Below, piece by piece: positions 9,204 to 18,567 of a DNA stretch of 63,647 nt. The stretch covers positions 19,884 to 83,530 of the forward strand of contig FR880797.1 in assembly GCA_000434615.1 (NCBI GenBank), given 5' to 3'. Within the stretch, counting starts at the first letter, position 1, and every line of letters starts with the position of its first letter. Below the pieces are notes generated by a model, which was not told the DNA's origin, did no database searches, and saw nothing but the letters and a program-made list of their open reading frames with translations. The position numbers and the translations under genes are program-made. The DNA comes from Clostridium sp. CAG:510. GTDB taxonomy: Bacteria; Bacillota; Clostridia; Lachnospirales; Lachnospiraceae.

Positions 9204-11228
9204 TTAATCTACTACTTTAATAAGCTGCAGAGGATAACTTAAACCGGGAAGGATTTCTGCTTCACTTAAGCTTCCGTCACCACCCAATACCAGGGTATCC
9301 CCTTCAATATAGAAGTTTTCGTAATAATCCTCTGTATCCGTATCATCAATCAGATACAGTCTGTCGCCTTCTACATAGTACTTCATTTCTGTTTCCGTTT
9401 CATCTAAGAGTTCGGAAACATCCAGTTCTTCATCCAGCATTTCGGAGAAGTACTCTTTGAGTGTCATGCCGTAGGTAGACTTAAATGCTTTTTCAAACTC
9501 TTTTTTTGTCATGCTTCCGTCGGAAATGTATTCCTCCAGTGCCATGTCAATCAGATAGTCTAAAAGGTCATCCTTCCAGGAGTCAAAGCTCTTTACAAAG
9601 CTGTCTTCATCCAGGGACAATCTGCAGATACCGTCCTCTGTAAACTCAAAGATGAAGGTTACATAGAACTCGCTGTCAAAATTATCCATGTCTTCGCCGA
9701 CGGTTTCTGCAATTATGTCATTCATGTCATATTCCAGCTTCCATTTTCCTACCAGAGAGGTATCTACCGGAATGCCGGCAAGAATGTCATCAAAACGGGA
9801 ATCATAACCGTAGTCTTCTTTTGCGTTGTTAATAATACTTCTTGCTTCAGTGTAATTGCCTGCCGCTACTTCTGCCTTGGCATTCTCGATTGCCTTTTCC
9901 AGCAGAGCATCCTTCATATCGGCTTTTACCTGATCCATTTTATCATACAGTTCATTGTATCCGGTGTCATAGTAAGCGTCCTCTAAAAAGCTTACCGCCG
10001 CATCATAATCACCGTCTGCTATGTAGCCGTCCGCTTCTGCTTCCGCAGCGCTGATGCATTCTGTCTTGCAGTTTGCAATCGCATCCTGTGCCTTGTCATA
10101 ATACAGGGTATCATCGGAAACTACTTCTTCATAGTAGCCGATTGCATCGTAATAATCTTTCCAGGTACCGGTCGCAGCCAGTTTTTCTGCCTTGGCAAAA
10201 TTTTCACGGGAGTCATGGATTTTGCTTACCATATGCATGATGTCTTCTATCTCACCGTCCGTGAAAACAACATCACGAAGGTCTTCCATGGTCCGGATAG
10301 CGTCTTCGTAGGTAATTTCTTCCGCCAGATAATTGCCTTCCAGTGTCTGCACATAAGTAAGCAGCTCACTCTTGATCTGGTCTTTGTCCTTCTCACTGTT
10401 CACCTTTTCGTACAATTCTGTAACGGTTTCCATATTGCCGGCTTCAATGGCTTTGCTGATCTTCTTTGCAGGAGAAGCAAAGATAAAGAAGTAAGCGGCT
10501 GCTACGCCTCCGGCTAACAGTAACACAATCAGGATAATGGCAATTACCACGCCTGCTTTTCCTTTTTTCTTCTTTTCCGGCTTATCTGCGGGAATCGGAG
10601 AATAAGCAGGGGGAACCGGTGCGCCGGGCTGCGGATAAGGCTGACCGCCCATGGGCTGTGCCGGTGCAGGCTGTACGGGTGCCTGGTTCATCATCGGCTG
10701 CGCCGGTGCAGGCTGTACGGGCGCCTGGTTCATCATCGGCTGTGCCGGTGCGGGCTGTACGGGTGTTGCCGGTGCTGCCATTGCCGGAACGGCTTCCGGT
10801 GCAGGTGCTGCTGTGTTTGCCTCTGCCACGGGCGCCTCCGGTGCTGCTTCTGCAGGTGCTTCTGCCGCGGGTGCTTCCGGCGCTGCTTCTGCGGGTGCTT
10901 CTGCCACGGGCGTTTCCGGCGCTGCTTCCGCGGGTGCCTCTGCCACAGGCGTTTCCGGCGCTGCTTCCGCAGGTGCCTCTGCCACAGGCGTTTCCAGCGC
11001 TGCTTCCGCAGGTGTCTCCGCTGCAGGTGCTGTTTCCGCTGCGGGCGCTTCCATAACGGGTGCTGCCGCTTCTGCCGCAGCAGGTGCTTCAACCGTTGCA
11101 GATGCAGGCGCTGCGGGCTCAGGATCTGTAACGGGAACCGGAGCTGCCGGCATCACAACCGGCGTACCGCAAAAAGGACAGAACCTGGAAGTATTGTTGA
11201 TTTCTTTACCACATTTTCTACAAAACAT
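9204..11228 (-). CDS. Zinc-ribbon, Pro/Ala-repeat, single-pass membrane protein
   Basis: A 674-residue protein. An N-terminal zinc ribbon (FCRKCG ... FCPFCG) is followed by a long Pro/Ala-rich linker made of near-identical repeats (APAEAAPETPVAE, then MNQAPVQPAPAQP). Next come a basic stop (EKKKKGK), one membrane helix at about 230-255, a helical TPR-like outer region (ISKAIEAGNMETVTELYEK) and a C-terminal GKWKLEYDMND domain shared with the downstream lipoprotein. The ribbon should be cytoplasmic and the rest outside. ATG at 11228 is chosen because GGAGGAG precedes it. Function is unknown; the layout suggests an envelope-spanning sensor or scaffold. Confidence 0.82.
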   Translation of the reverse strand: MFCRKCGKEINNTSRFCPFCGTPVVMPAAPVPVTDPEPAAPASATVEAPAAAEAAAPVMEAPAAETAPAAETPAEAALETPVAEAPAEAAPETPVAEAPAEAAPETPVAEAPAEAAPEAPAAEAPAEAAPEAPVAEANTAAPAPEAVPAMAAPATPVQPAPAQPMMNQAPVQPAPAQPMMNQAPVQPAPAQPMGGQPYPQPGAPVPPAYSPIPADKPEKKKKGKAGVVIAIILIVLLLAGGVAAAYFFIFASPAKKISKAIEAGNMETVTELYEKVNSEKDKDQIKSELLTYVQTLEGNYLAEEITYEDAIRTMEDLRDVVFTDGEIEDIMHMVSKIHDSRENFAKAEKLAATGTWKDYYDAIGYYEEVVSDDTLYYDKAQDAIANCKTECISAAEAEADGYIADGDYDAAVSFLEDAYYDTGYNELYDKMDQVKADMKDALLEKAIENAKAEVAAGNYTEARSIINNAKEDYGYDSRFDDILAGIPVDTSLVGKWKLEYDMNDIIAETVGEDMDNFDSEFYVTFIFEFTEDGICRLSLDEDSFVKSFDSWKDDLLDYLIDMALEEYISDGSMTKKEFEKAFKSTYGMTLKEYFSEMLDEELDVSELLDETETEMKYYVEGDRLYLIDDTDTEDYYENFYIEGDTLVLGGDGSLSEAEILPGLSYPLQLIKVVD

Positions 11229-11277
11229 ATCTCCTCCGCCTTTCATTTTTTCAAAATAGAAAAGTAATTAAAAGTTT

Positions 11278-12135
11278 CTATAACAATATATCTGCCAGAG
11301 CAGCAAATTGTTCCAAAGTAAGGGCTTCTCCGCGGATTGTGGGAGAAAGCTGCATGCTTTCAAGCGCCTCCGTCACCTGTTCCCTCGTGAGGGAAAGGTT
11401 CTGTGCATTGGAAAGACTGTTTGCCAGCGTTTTTCTCCGCTGGTTGAAGGAAGCCCGGATAAGAGCAAACATGCCTTTCTCATCCTTCACTTCCACCGGC
11501 TTTTTTTCATGGCAGGTAAGACGGATAACCGCACTTGCCACATTGGGCCTCGGGATAAAACAATTGGGCGGCACGATTGCCACAATTTCCGGCTTGGCAT
11601 AATACTGCACCGCTAAAGACAGGGCGCCGTAATCCTTTGTGCCGGGACCTACCTGCATGCGGTCCGCCACTTCCTTCTGCACCATAACCGTAATGCTTTT
11701 CACCGGTACATGATTTTCAAAAAGTCCCATGATAATGGGAGTCGTTATGTAATAGGGAAGGTTTGCCACGATTTTGACCGGCCTGCCTCCGTTTTTTTCC
11801 TCTACAATACGGTTTAAATCCACCTTCAGGATATCCTCGTTGATAATGGACACATTTTTGTAGTCCGCCAGAGTCTCCGTCAGAATGGGAATGAGGTTTT
11901 TATCAATCTCCACGGCTACCACTTCTCCGGCACGCTCTGCCAGATACTGTGTCATGGTGCCGATGCCGGGACCGATTTCCACCACGCAGTCATCCTTGCC
12001 GATTTCCGCCGCATCCATGATTTTCTCCAGCACATGGGAGTCAATCAGAAAGTTCTGACCGTATTTTTTCTGAAATGTAAAATTATATTTCTGCAAGACC
12101 GCAATGGTATTCTGCGGGATTCCTAATGTCGCCAA
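11278..12135 (-). CDS. rsmA: 16S rRNA dimethyladenosine transferase RsmA (KsgA)
   Basis: Dimethylates the two adjacent adenines near the 3' end of 16S rRNA during late 30S assembly. The chain shows the family signature KKYGQNFLID near residue 24, the SAM-binding VVEIGPGIGTMT, an acidic VAVEID end of strand 2, and the catalytic NLPYYITTP motif, with the usual C-terminal helical domain. Length, 285 residues, is normal. The start is TTG: AAGGAG lies a few bases before it, within the last codons of the upstream HAD gene, and no ATG is available early in the frame. Translational coupling to the HAD gene is likely. Confidence 0.96.
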   Translation of the reverse strand: MATLGIPQNTIAVLQKYNFTFQKKYGQNFLIDSHVLEKIMDAAEIGKDDCVVEIGPGIGTMTQYLAERAGEVVAVEIDKNLIPILTETLADYKNVSIINEDILKVDLNRIVEEKNGGRPVKIVANLPYYITTPIIMGLFENHVPVKSITVMVQKEVADRMQVGPGTKDYGALSLAVQYYAKPEIVAIVPPNCFIPRPNVASAVIRLTCHEKKPVEVKDEKGMFALIRASFNQRRKTLANSLSNAQNLSLTREQVTEALESMQLSPTIRGEALTLEQFAALADILL

Positions 12136-12138
12136 TCT

Positions 12139-12828
12139 TTACTCCTTCATCCAGTCTCTTACCTGAATAAGACTGTCAAATTTTCTGCCGCCGATAAGTT
12201 TATCGGTTTCCTCTGTAGGTGCAATCATATCCGGCACCATAACCGGGTACATACCTGCCCGGTATGCGGATTTAAGTCCGTTGGGAGAGTCCTCAATGGC
12301 AATGGCATTTTCCGGCTCCACCGAAAGGGATGCACAGGCAATCCGGTAAATATCCGGCTCGGGTTTACTGTGCTCCACCATGTCTCCGCTGATAATGCTC
12401 TCAAAATAGGCGGAAATTCCGGCTCTGCTTAAATGGCTCTCAATGCTTTCCCTCCGGCTTGAGGATGCCAGCCCGATTTTATAACCGGCTTCTTTTAAAT
12501 AGGATAAAAGCTCCCGGACTCCCTCTTTCATGGGAAGACCGTCCCTTTCTATCATCTGTGACATATTGCGGCTGCAAAGTCCGTGAAGCTCTTCGTAGGA
12601 AAAACTGCTGCCGTACACACTGCAAAGGTATTCTTTCGTGTCCGTGCCGTTGAGACCGATACAATGGTTGACCGCATCGTAAAGCTTCTTCTCATCCTCC
12701 GGTCCGTTTACCAGTCCGGCTTCCTCTGCCGCGGCTGCCCAGGCATCCTTGCAAAGCCTCTCAGTATCGAAAAGAACGCCGTCCATGTCAAAAATAACTG
12801 CTTTTATCATATTTTTGTCTATCTGCAT
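12139..12828 (-). CDS. HAD-family phosphatase (beta-phosphoglucomutase-like)
   Basis: A cytoplasmic HAD hydrolase of about 229 residues with a helical cap. Motif I is FDMDGVLFDTE with both Asp residues; motif II is the Ser of IGLASSS; motif III is the Lys in HSKPEPD; motif IV is AIEDSPNGLKSA. The DxDG form with this cap fits the beta-phosphoglucomutase/sugar-phosphate phosphatase branch, but the substrate cannot be assigned. The ATG at 12828 has AGAGGAAA upstream. Its stop codon region supplies the ribosome site of rsmA. Confidence 0.9.
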   Translation of the reverse strand: MQIDKNMIKAVIFDMDGVLFDTERLCKDAWAAAAEEAGLVNGPEDEKKLYDAVNHCIGLNGTDTKEYLCSVYGSSFSYEELHGLCSRNMSQMIERDGLPMKEGVRELLSYLKEAGYKIGLASSSRRESIESHLSRAGISAYFESIISGDMVEHSKPEPDIYRIACASLSVEPENAIAIEDSPNGLKSAYRAGMYPVMVPDMIAPTEETDKLIGGRKFDSLIQVRDWMKE

Positions 12829-13019
12829 TTGTCTTTCCTCTCGTCTTTTAATAGGAAGCAGTCGCTTTAGCCCAGTGAAATCATTATAGCATGAGCTTCC
12901 CCTCAATAACAATACCCCATTTTGCACATATCTGCATTCCATCGTGCATCAGAATAAAAATATTGCATAAATTTTACAGATAACGTGCCATTCTCCTCTA
13001 TTTTTTCTTCCGGCGGATA

Positions 13020-13028
13020 TGTTATAAT
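13020..13028 (+). promoter_or_regulatory. Extended -10 promoter for the flotillin operon
   Basis: TGTTATAAT, an extended -10 box, lies 60 bases before the flotillin ATG. No convincing -35 box is seen at the usual distance. Confidence 0.5.
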
Positions 13029-13087
13029 AATTTTAATCTTACAAAAAAGTAAGCAACCATTAATCCCTAACTGAAAGGAGAAATCAT

Positions 13088-14575
13088 ATGAATACAGATA
13101 TGATTGTAAAAGTAGTGCCTGTCGCACTCATTGTACTTGTTGTTTTAATCATCCTGATATCCGGATATGTAAAAGCATCTCCCGATACCGCCTACATCAT
13201 CTCCGGTCTGAGAAAACGTCCCAAAATCCTTATCGGACGCGCCGGTGTGAAAATACCTTTCTTTGAGAAAAAGGATGAACTGAATTTACAGTTAATACCC
13301 ATTGATGTAAAAACTTCATCTGCCGTACCTACCGCAGATTACATTAATATCCGTGTGGACGCAGCCGTAAACGTAAAAATCAGTGTGAACCCCGACCAGC
13401 TTGCTTTAGCCGCACAGAACTTCTTAAATAAGAAAACCGATTACATCGGCCAGGTGGCAAGAGAAGTTCTCGAAGGTAACATGCGTGAGATCGTAGGTAA
13501 GATGAACCTCGAAGAAATGGTCAGCGACCGTCAGAAATTCGCCATGCTGGTAAAGGAAAACGCAGAGCCCGACTTAGCTGCCATGGGTCTTGACATTGTC
13601 AGCTTCAACGTACAGAACTTCGTGGACGGCAACGGTGTTATCGAAAACTTAGGTGTGGACAACATCGTTAAAATCCAGAAGAACGCCGCTATTTCCCGTG
13701 CCGAAAGTGAAAAGGAAATCGCAAAGGCGCAGGCAAATGCGCAGAGAGAAGCCAACGAAGCGCAGATTGCCGCACAGACGGACATTGCACAGAAAAACAA
13801 CGAGCTTGCTATTACCCAGGCTGAACTGAAGAGAGTATCCGATGCCAAGAAGGCAGAAGCGGATGCCGCTTACCAGATTCAGCAGGAGGAACAGAGAAAG
13901 ACCATCGAAATTACCACCGCTAACGCAAACATTGCAAAGCAGGAAAAGGAAATTCTCTTAAAGCAGAAGGAAGCCGAAGTTATGGAGCAGGCACTGGATG
14001 CACAGGTTAAAAAGAAAGCGGAGGCGGAAAAGTTTGCAAAACAGCAGCAGGCAGACGCCCAGCTCTATCAGCGTCAGCGTGATGCAGAAGCTAAGAAATA
14101 CGAATTAGAGCAGCAGGCTCAGGCGCTTAAAATCCAGGCAGAAGCCGAAAAATACGCAAAGGAACAGGAAGCGGAAGGTATCCGTATCAAGGGTCTTGCG
14201 GAAGCAGAAGCCATTCAGGCAAAAGCTGTTGCAGAAGCAGAAGGTATCGAAAAGAAAGCCGAAGCTATGGCCAAGATGGGGGAAGCCGCTGTGCTCGAAA
14301 TGTACTTCAAGGCTCTGCCCGACGTAGTCCGCAACGCTGCCGAACCTCTTGCCAAGGTTGACAAGATTACCATGTACGGTGACGGCAACTCCGCAAAACT
14401 CATGAAGGACGTTATGAACACCTTAAATCAGGTAACCGACGGCTTAAAAGAGTCCACCGGTGTAGACCTGAACGCAGTGCTTTCCGGCTTCTTAAAGAAT
14501 AACGACGTAGCCGATGCACCCGCTCCCGCCAAAGCAGCAACTACCGACGCAAGCGGCGAACCGGACTTCATGTAA
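13088..14575 (+). CDS. Flotillin-like SPFH protein (FloT/YuaG type)
   Basis: A 495-residue membrane-associated scaffold. One N-terminal membrane segment (about 5-27) is followed by an SPFH/Band 7 domain (PDTAYIISGLRKRPKI... to about residue 200). Then comes a long Ala/Glu/Lys/Gln coiled coil with many EAE repeats (about 210-420) and a short C-terminal oligomerisation segment (KMGEAAVLEMYFKALPDVV). Family members organise membrane microdomains that hold signalling and secretion complexes. AAAGGAG precedes the ATG. The usual NfeD partner is not adjacent; instead a small multi-pass protein follows 57 bases later and may be its partner. Confidence 0.93.
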   Translation: MNTDMIVKVVPVALIVLVVLIILISGYVKASPDTAYIISGLRKRPKILIGRAGVKIPFFEKKDELNLQLIPIDVKTSSAVPTADYINIRVDAAVNVKISVNPDQLALAAQNFLNKKTDYIGQVAREVLEGNMREIVGKMNLEEMVSDRQKFAMLVKENAEPDLAAMGLDIVSFNVQNFVDGNGVIENLGVDNIVKIQKNAAISRAESEKEIAKAQANAQREANEAQIAAQTDIAQKNNELAITQAELKRVSDAKKAEADAAYQIQQEEQRKTIEITTANANIAKQEKEILLKQKEAEVMEQALDAQVKKKAEAEKFAKQQQADAQLYQRQRDAEAKKYELEQQAQALKIQAEAEKYAKEQEAEGIRIKGLAEAEAIQAKAVAEAEGIEKKAEAMAKMGEAAVLEMYFKALPDVVRNAAEPLAKVDKITMYGDGNSAKLMKDVMNTLNQVTDGLKESTGVDLNAVLSGFLKNNDVADAPAPAKAATTDASGEPDFM

Positions 14576-14632
14576 ACGAAACCAGGCGGAACATGTACAT
14601 AAAAAAGGTACACGAAAGGAAACTGTTTCTTC

Positions 14633-15184
14633 ATGAACCAGAAAGTTTTTAGCAGACAAAATGTAAATTTATTCACGGCATTGCTGGTATTCCTCGTGAT
14701 TACCGGCATTGCCGGTCTGTTTCTGGCAAGTCTGTACTCTTATAACAGCGGCCTTGAGCAGATAGCAGACAAGATAGAAGCCACCCTGTCCGGTGATGAA
14801 ATCAGCGACCCGGAAGGTTACGGACTGTTGGTAAATTCCATTGTTTACGGAATGGGAGCCTTAGGCTTGTGGCTCGCCCGGATTATCCTCTGGGCTGCCG
14901 TCATTTATCATGTGTTTCTCGCCGTTTTTGCAGGAGTCTTACGACTTATCTTTGCGCAGACCCCCGGACGGCTGTTAGCTTACCGTATCGTGACCGGCTT
15001 CTACTGCTTCTTTATTCTTGCGGAAATACTGCTGTTGTTCAGCGCCATAAATGCGGTGACTCTCGTTTTGATACTTGTCCTCCTGCTTGTGCTGGTAGTC
15101 ACACTGGTGAATACCTACTCCCATATAGAGGTCATTCCCAAAAACGGAACTCCGTTACAAAATGAGACATATTATAAAGAATAA
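14633..15184 (+). CDS. Small multi-pass membrane protein next to flotillin
   Basis: A 183-residue protein with four likely membrane segments (about 15-33, 67-100, 118-137 and 140-160) and a short C-terminal tail. I do not recognise the family. It follows the flotillin gene on the same strand and probably shares its transcript. AAAGGAAA lies about 12 bases before the ATG, a long spacing. Its last 53 bases overlap the end of the convergent DHHW gene, so the two transcripts would be complementary at their 3' ends. Confidence 0.75.
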   Translation: MNQKVFSRQNVNLFTALLVFLVITGIAGLFLASLYSYNSGLEQIADKIEATLSGDEISDPEGYGLLVNSIVYGMGALGLWLARIILWAAVIYHVFLAVFAGVLRLIFAQTPGRLLAYRIVTGFYCFFILAEILLLFSAINAVTLVLILVLLLVLVVTLVNTYSHIEVIPKNGTPLQNETYYKE

Positions 15185-16307
15185 GCACATCCGTATCTTT
15201 TGTGACATACCTGTCAAGAAGTTGTGTCAGCTTACCTTTATAGTACCGTAAATCTAAGATATAAATGGTTTCATAATGTTCGCTGAGATACGGAACCATA
15301 CAATTTGCAAAGGAATCCTTTATGATAAATAAAGAGGTTCCTTTGTTTTTTCTTTCTCTGTCCATGGACTCCTTCTTATAGGAGGTATTCCGGATTTCTA
15401 TCAGCATGTGATTGTCGTCTAAAAAATACCCGTACTGGTTCTTCCCGGAGAGATACTTTTCCGCATAAAGAGAATACTCCGGTGTCTCCGACAGATCGTA
15501 GTACACTTCCCGCATACCCTCATAGGCATAGGCTTCTATAATATCGAAGGGCAGTCCCGGCAGATTGGTTTTGGAATGCAGTGTGCCGTAAAAAGTTTCC
15601 GAAACCTTATCCGTGTTATACGACACTGCTGTCACATTATTTTCCGCTGCCCAGGTCTGATAGGCATAATAAGCCCCCCGTGTGGTCCAGTGGTGATCCG
15701 TTCCATAATAAATGTATTCTTCCGCATGACTGCGTAAAGGGGAAAACACATCCGGAAACACCGTATTTTCTCCGCATGCATCCCGGAACTGCCGCCACAG
15801 CGCTTCTTCCGGAAACACCTCCGCATAAGCCGGCAGTTTTTCACTGTATACATTGTCTGCCGTGGGCGCCAGCAATACTTGAAAGCTCCGGCTCTTCCCT
15901 TGCAGCAGCCGTTCCAGGGTCTGCAGTCCTTCCAGGGTCTTTTCTGTATTCTGTGTGGAAAATTCCTCCGTGTGCTTTTCTATGAGAGTTCCATCCGTTG
16001 CTAAATACACGCCGTTGATTTCCTTTTTCCCCAACGCCCTGTCAGTCGCGCTCTTTATGGCAATATAACGGTTTCGCCCCAAAATCTGGTCGGCTACATA
16101 ATCCTCATATTCTTTCATATAGCTGCCGGTGCGGACAGCCTGTACCGAAAGCTCCGGCTTTTGCTGCAGTTTCCGATTTTCATAGGAAGAATACAGTTTT
16201 GCCGGACGCAGCATGTCCACAACGGAAATCAAAAGCAGAACTGCCGGAAATACCGTCAGCACTGCCCACGTCCGCAGACGTTCTGCGAAGTTTTTCTCCG
16301 ATGACAT
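15132..16307 (-). CDS. DHHW-family (AlgX/AlgJ-like) protein
   Basis: A 391-residue extracytoplasmic protein anchored by an N-terminal membrane helix. The signature GTDHHWTTRGAYYAY near the middle is the DHHW motif of the SGNH-like alginate O-acetylation partners AlgX/AlgJ; the Asp-His pair is the expected catalytic couple. With the MBOAT protein encoded just upstream it should move acyl groups onto an exported polysaccharide outside the membrane. The ATG at 16307 is preferred to one 15 bases earlier because GGAGGTG lies between them. The gene follows the MBOAT stop with only 14 bases between. Confidence 0.88.
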   Translation of the reverse strand: MSSEKNFAERLRTWAVLTVFPAVLLLISVVDMLRPAKLYSSYENRKLQQKPELSVQAVRTGSYMKEYEDYVADQILGRNRYIAIKSATDRALGKKEINGVYLATDGTLIEKHTEEFSTQNTEKTLEGLQTLERLLQGKSRSFQVLLAPTADNVYSEKLPAYAEVFPEEALWRQFRDACGENTVFPDVFSPLRSHAEEYIYYGTDHHWTTRGAYYAYQTWAAENNVTAVSYNTDKVSETFYGTLHSKTNLPGLPFDIIEAYAYEGMREVYYDLSETPEYSLYAEKYLSGKNQYGYFLDDNHMLIEIRNTSYKKESMDRERKNKGTSLFIIKDSFANCMVPYLSEHYETIYILDLRYYKGKLTQLLDRYVTKDTDVLILYNMSHFVTEFRFWE

Positions 16308-16321
16308 TTTGCCCACCTCCA

Positions 16322-17731
16322 TCAGAATCGAAAATACAGAAACGGATTATAACTGGCATCCACAATATTGGCTACGGAAAGCAGAAACAATCCGCCCAGA
16401 TATAAAATCTCCAATGCCGTATAGGAAGCCGCCCCTGCACAGGACAGTACTCTTGCTTTCACCGATTGGATATGCTCTGTGCAGAAGAGGTGCCGCCATA
16501 TTTTTTCCGCCGCATTTTTTCCAACGGGAAGGGAACAGACCGCAAGCAGGAAAAACAAAAGCCGGTAATTTTCCCAGAAATAAAGGGCTTCCCGGTTGAA
16601 TACACCTCCCGGCGCCCGGAAAAACAGGGAACGCCACACATTGGCAAGCACCGCTCCGTCTTCTATGGAAAAAAAGCTCCAGCTTAAAAGTACCAGGAAC
16701 ATGGTATACATCCAGCCGAAAAATCCCGGTATTTTCTGCAGGATTTTTCCCAAAAACAGCTTTTCCAATATAAGAAAAAGAGCAAACCACATACCCCACA
16801 AAAGGAAATTGATACCCGCCCCATGCCAGATGCCGGTCAACGTCCAGACAATAAAAATATTCAAAAGCTGCCGTTTCATTCCTTTCCTGTTGCCGCCGAG
16901 AGGAATGTAAACATAATCCCTGAACCAGCCGCTTAAGGACATGTGCCACCTACGCCAGAAATCCGTAATACTGCGGGCAATATACGGATAATGAAAGTTT
17001 TCCGGGAAAGTAAAGCCCAGTATTTTTCCCAGCCCGATTGCCATGTCCGAATAACCCGAAAAATCAAAATAAATCTGAAACGCATAAGCCAGAATGCACA
17101 GCCATGCTGACATAGTTGTCATTTTCTCTGATGACAGCGATGTTACTTCCGTAAACAAAACACCGATATTGTTGGCAAGAAGCACCTTTTTTGCCAGTCC
17201 GACAAGGAAACGCACTATACCTGCTGCCATGTTCTCCGGCGAAGCATGCCTTTCCTTTAACTGCTCCGCCACATCACCATAGGTCACAATGGGTCCCGCC
17301 ACAAGCTGGGGAAACATCGTCACAAAAACCGCAAACTGCAGAAAATTTTTCTGTGCCGGCACCTCGCCCCGGTACACATCAATTACATAGGACATGGTCT
17401 GAAAAGTATAAAAAGAGATGCCGATGGGAAGCGGCAGATTTACACCGCTGTATTTAAAAAAGCCGAGCATGGCCAGATTGATTGTGAGGGAGGAAAGCAG
17501 AAAGTAAAAGGCTTTCCGCTTCCCCCTGTTTCTCTCTATCAGCATGCCATGCAGATAATCCGATACCGTGGAAAACAGCATAAGGACAATGTAAACCGGT
17601 TCTCCCCAGGCATAAAACAGGAGGCTCCCTGCAAGGAGCACTGCGTTTTTAGCCTTTTTCGGTGTCAGAAAATACAATAGAAAAAATATCGGTAGAAACC
17701 GGAACAAAAAGACTACACCGGACAAAACCAT
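16322..17731 (-). CDS. MBOAT-family O-acyltransferase (AlgI-like)
   Basis: A multi-pass inner-membrane O-acyltransferase of about 469 residues. The AlgI-type core is clear: LLFYAWGEP near the N-terminus, SFYTFQTMSYVIDVYRG, FPQLVAGPI, FDFSGYSDMAIGLG, DFWRRWHMSLS and the catalytic-His segment LTGIWHGAGINF. These enzymes pass acetyl groups across the membrane for modification of exported glycans. It starts 4 bases after the stop of the lipoprotein gene without its own strong ribosome site, which suggests translational coupling, and ends next to the DHHW gene: a three-gene O-acylation unit. Confidence 0.93.
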   Translation of the reverse strand: MVLSGVVFLFRFLPIFFLLYFLTPKKAKNAVLLAGSLLFYAWGEPVYIVLMLFSTVSDYLHGMLIERNRGKRKAFYFLLSSLTINLAMLGFFKYSGVNLPLPIGISFYTFQTMSYVIDVYRGEVPAQKNFLQFAVFVTMFPQLVAGPIVTYGDVAEQLKERHASPENMAAGIVRFLVGLAKKVLLANNIGVLFTEVTSLSSEKMTTMSAWLCILAYAFQIYFDFSGYSDMAIGLGKILGFTFPENFHYPYIARSITDFWRRWHMSLSGWFRDYVYIPLGGNRKGMKRQLLNIFIVWTLTGIWHGAGINFLLWGMWFALFLILEKLFLGKILQKIPGFFGWMYTMFLVLLSWSFFSIEDGAVLANVWRSLFFRAPGGVFNREALYFWENYRLLFFLLAVCSLPVGKNAAEKIWRHLFCTEHIQSVKARVLSCAGAASYTALEILYLGGLFLLSVANIVDASYNPFLYFRF

Positions 17732-17735
17732 AGGT

Positions 17736-18398
17736 TTACCGGGTGCGTCCGCTGCCGGCGGAGTTTTCCTCCAGGGCCTGACGGATGGCTTCCAGGGCCT
17801 TCTCATTCTGCTCCCGGCTTAATTCCATTACCTTTTCTTCACCCTCTTCTTCCGCATCTACGGAGCTGCCGCCAAGCTGGATAAAAAATACATAGTTATC
17901 AATGGTCTCAATGCGGGAAGCCTGCACTTTTCCTATATTCATCGGATACTGCATGGTGTTGTTAATCTCGCCCTCCCGGTAGGTATTCAGAGCCTTTTCG
18001 ACATCTTCCACCCGGTCCTTTTTTGCCTGCACAATGATCAGGGTGTCCACATTCGTACCTATCATTGGTGTTTCCACAAAAATATCCTCATACATATCCG
18101 GCTTCAGTCCGTACAAATCCTGCACATACTCAGGCTCCATTACGGAGTCGGGCCAGTAGTCCTCACCAAGGGCTTCCGCTACGGCATCACGCAGGTACAT
18201 AAGACTGCTTTCCTGTGCAGGTTCCGTGCTTTCCGCAAGGGTATTTCCGGTATTGTTTCCCGCCTGGGAAGATGTCTGGGGCGTAGTGCTTTCCGTATTT
18301 TCCCCGGTGTTTCCGTTATTTTTCTTTCCGCATGCCGTAAGCAGTACCACGGACACTGCCAGCAATGAGCAGACCGTTAAAATTTTATTTTTCTTCAT
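17736..18398 (-). CDS. DUF4358-type lipoprotein
   Basis: A 220-residue predicted lipoprotein: MKKNKILTVCSLLAV signal with lipobox LLTAC, then a Ser/Thr/Asn-rich linker and a folded domain containing EDIFVETPMIGTNVDTLIIVQ and VEDVEKALNTYREGE, which I associate with DUF4358. The C-terminal tail is charged and helical. It heads the MBOAT-DHHW operon, so a supporting role in polysaccharide acylation outside the membrane is inferred. The ATG at 18398 has AAAGGAAA upstream; reading further upstream would put non-signal sequence before the signal peptide. Confidence 0.8.
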   Translation of the reverse strand: MKKNKILTVCSLLAVSVVLLTACGKKNNGNTGENTESTTPQTSSQAGNNTGNTLAESTEPAQESSLMYLRDAVAEALGEDYWPDSVMEPEYVQDLYGLKPDMYEDIFVETPMIGTNVDTLIIVQAKKDRVEDVEKALNTYREGEINNTMQYPMNIGKVQASRIETIDNYVFFIQLGGSSVDAEEEGEEKVMELSREQNEKALEAIRQALEENSAGSGRTR

Positions 18399-18504
18399 TG
18401 TTACTTTCCTTTCTTTCTGCAGATTGGAACAGCTTTTTGCAAAGCTTTTCCGCAAAATGCAATCTTTTCCAAAGTATGCCTCTTCCGTCCGCAAAATATA
18501 CCTC

Positions 18505-18534
18505 TTGCATGAAAAAATAAGGTCATGCTATACT
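18505..18534 (+). promoter_or_regulatory. Promoter for the ABC-F gene
   Basis: TTGCAT (18505-18510) and TATACT (18529-18534, preceded by TGC) are 18 bases apart, 34 bases before the ABC-F ATG. Confidence 0.7.
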
Positions 18535-18567
18535 AAATCGCAGGTTATAAAAGAAATGGAGATTATT

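Noticed and set aside
10651..11259. Long plus-strand frame rich in Gly/Ala/Ser
   Set aside because: It is the complement of the Pro/Ala repeat of the zinc-ribbon gene, has no ribosome site and is low complexity only.
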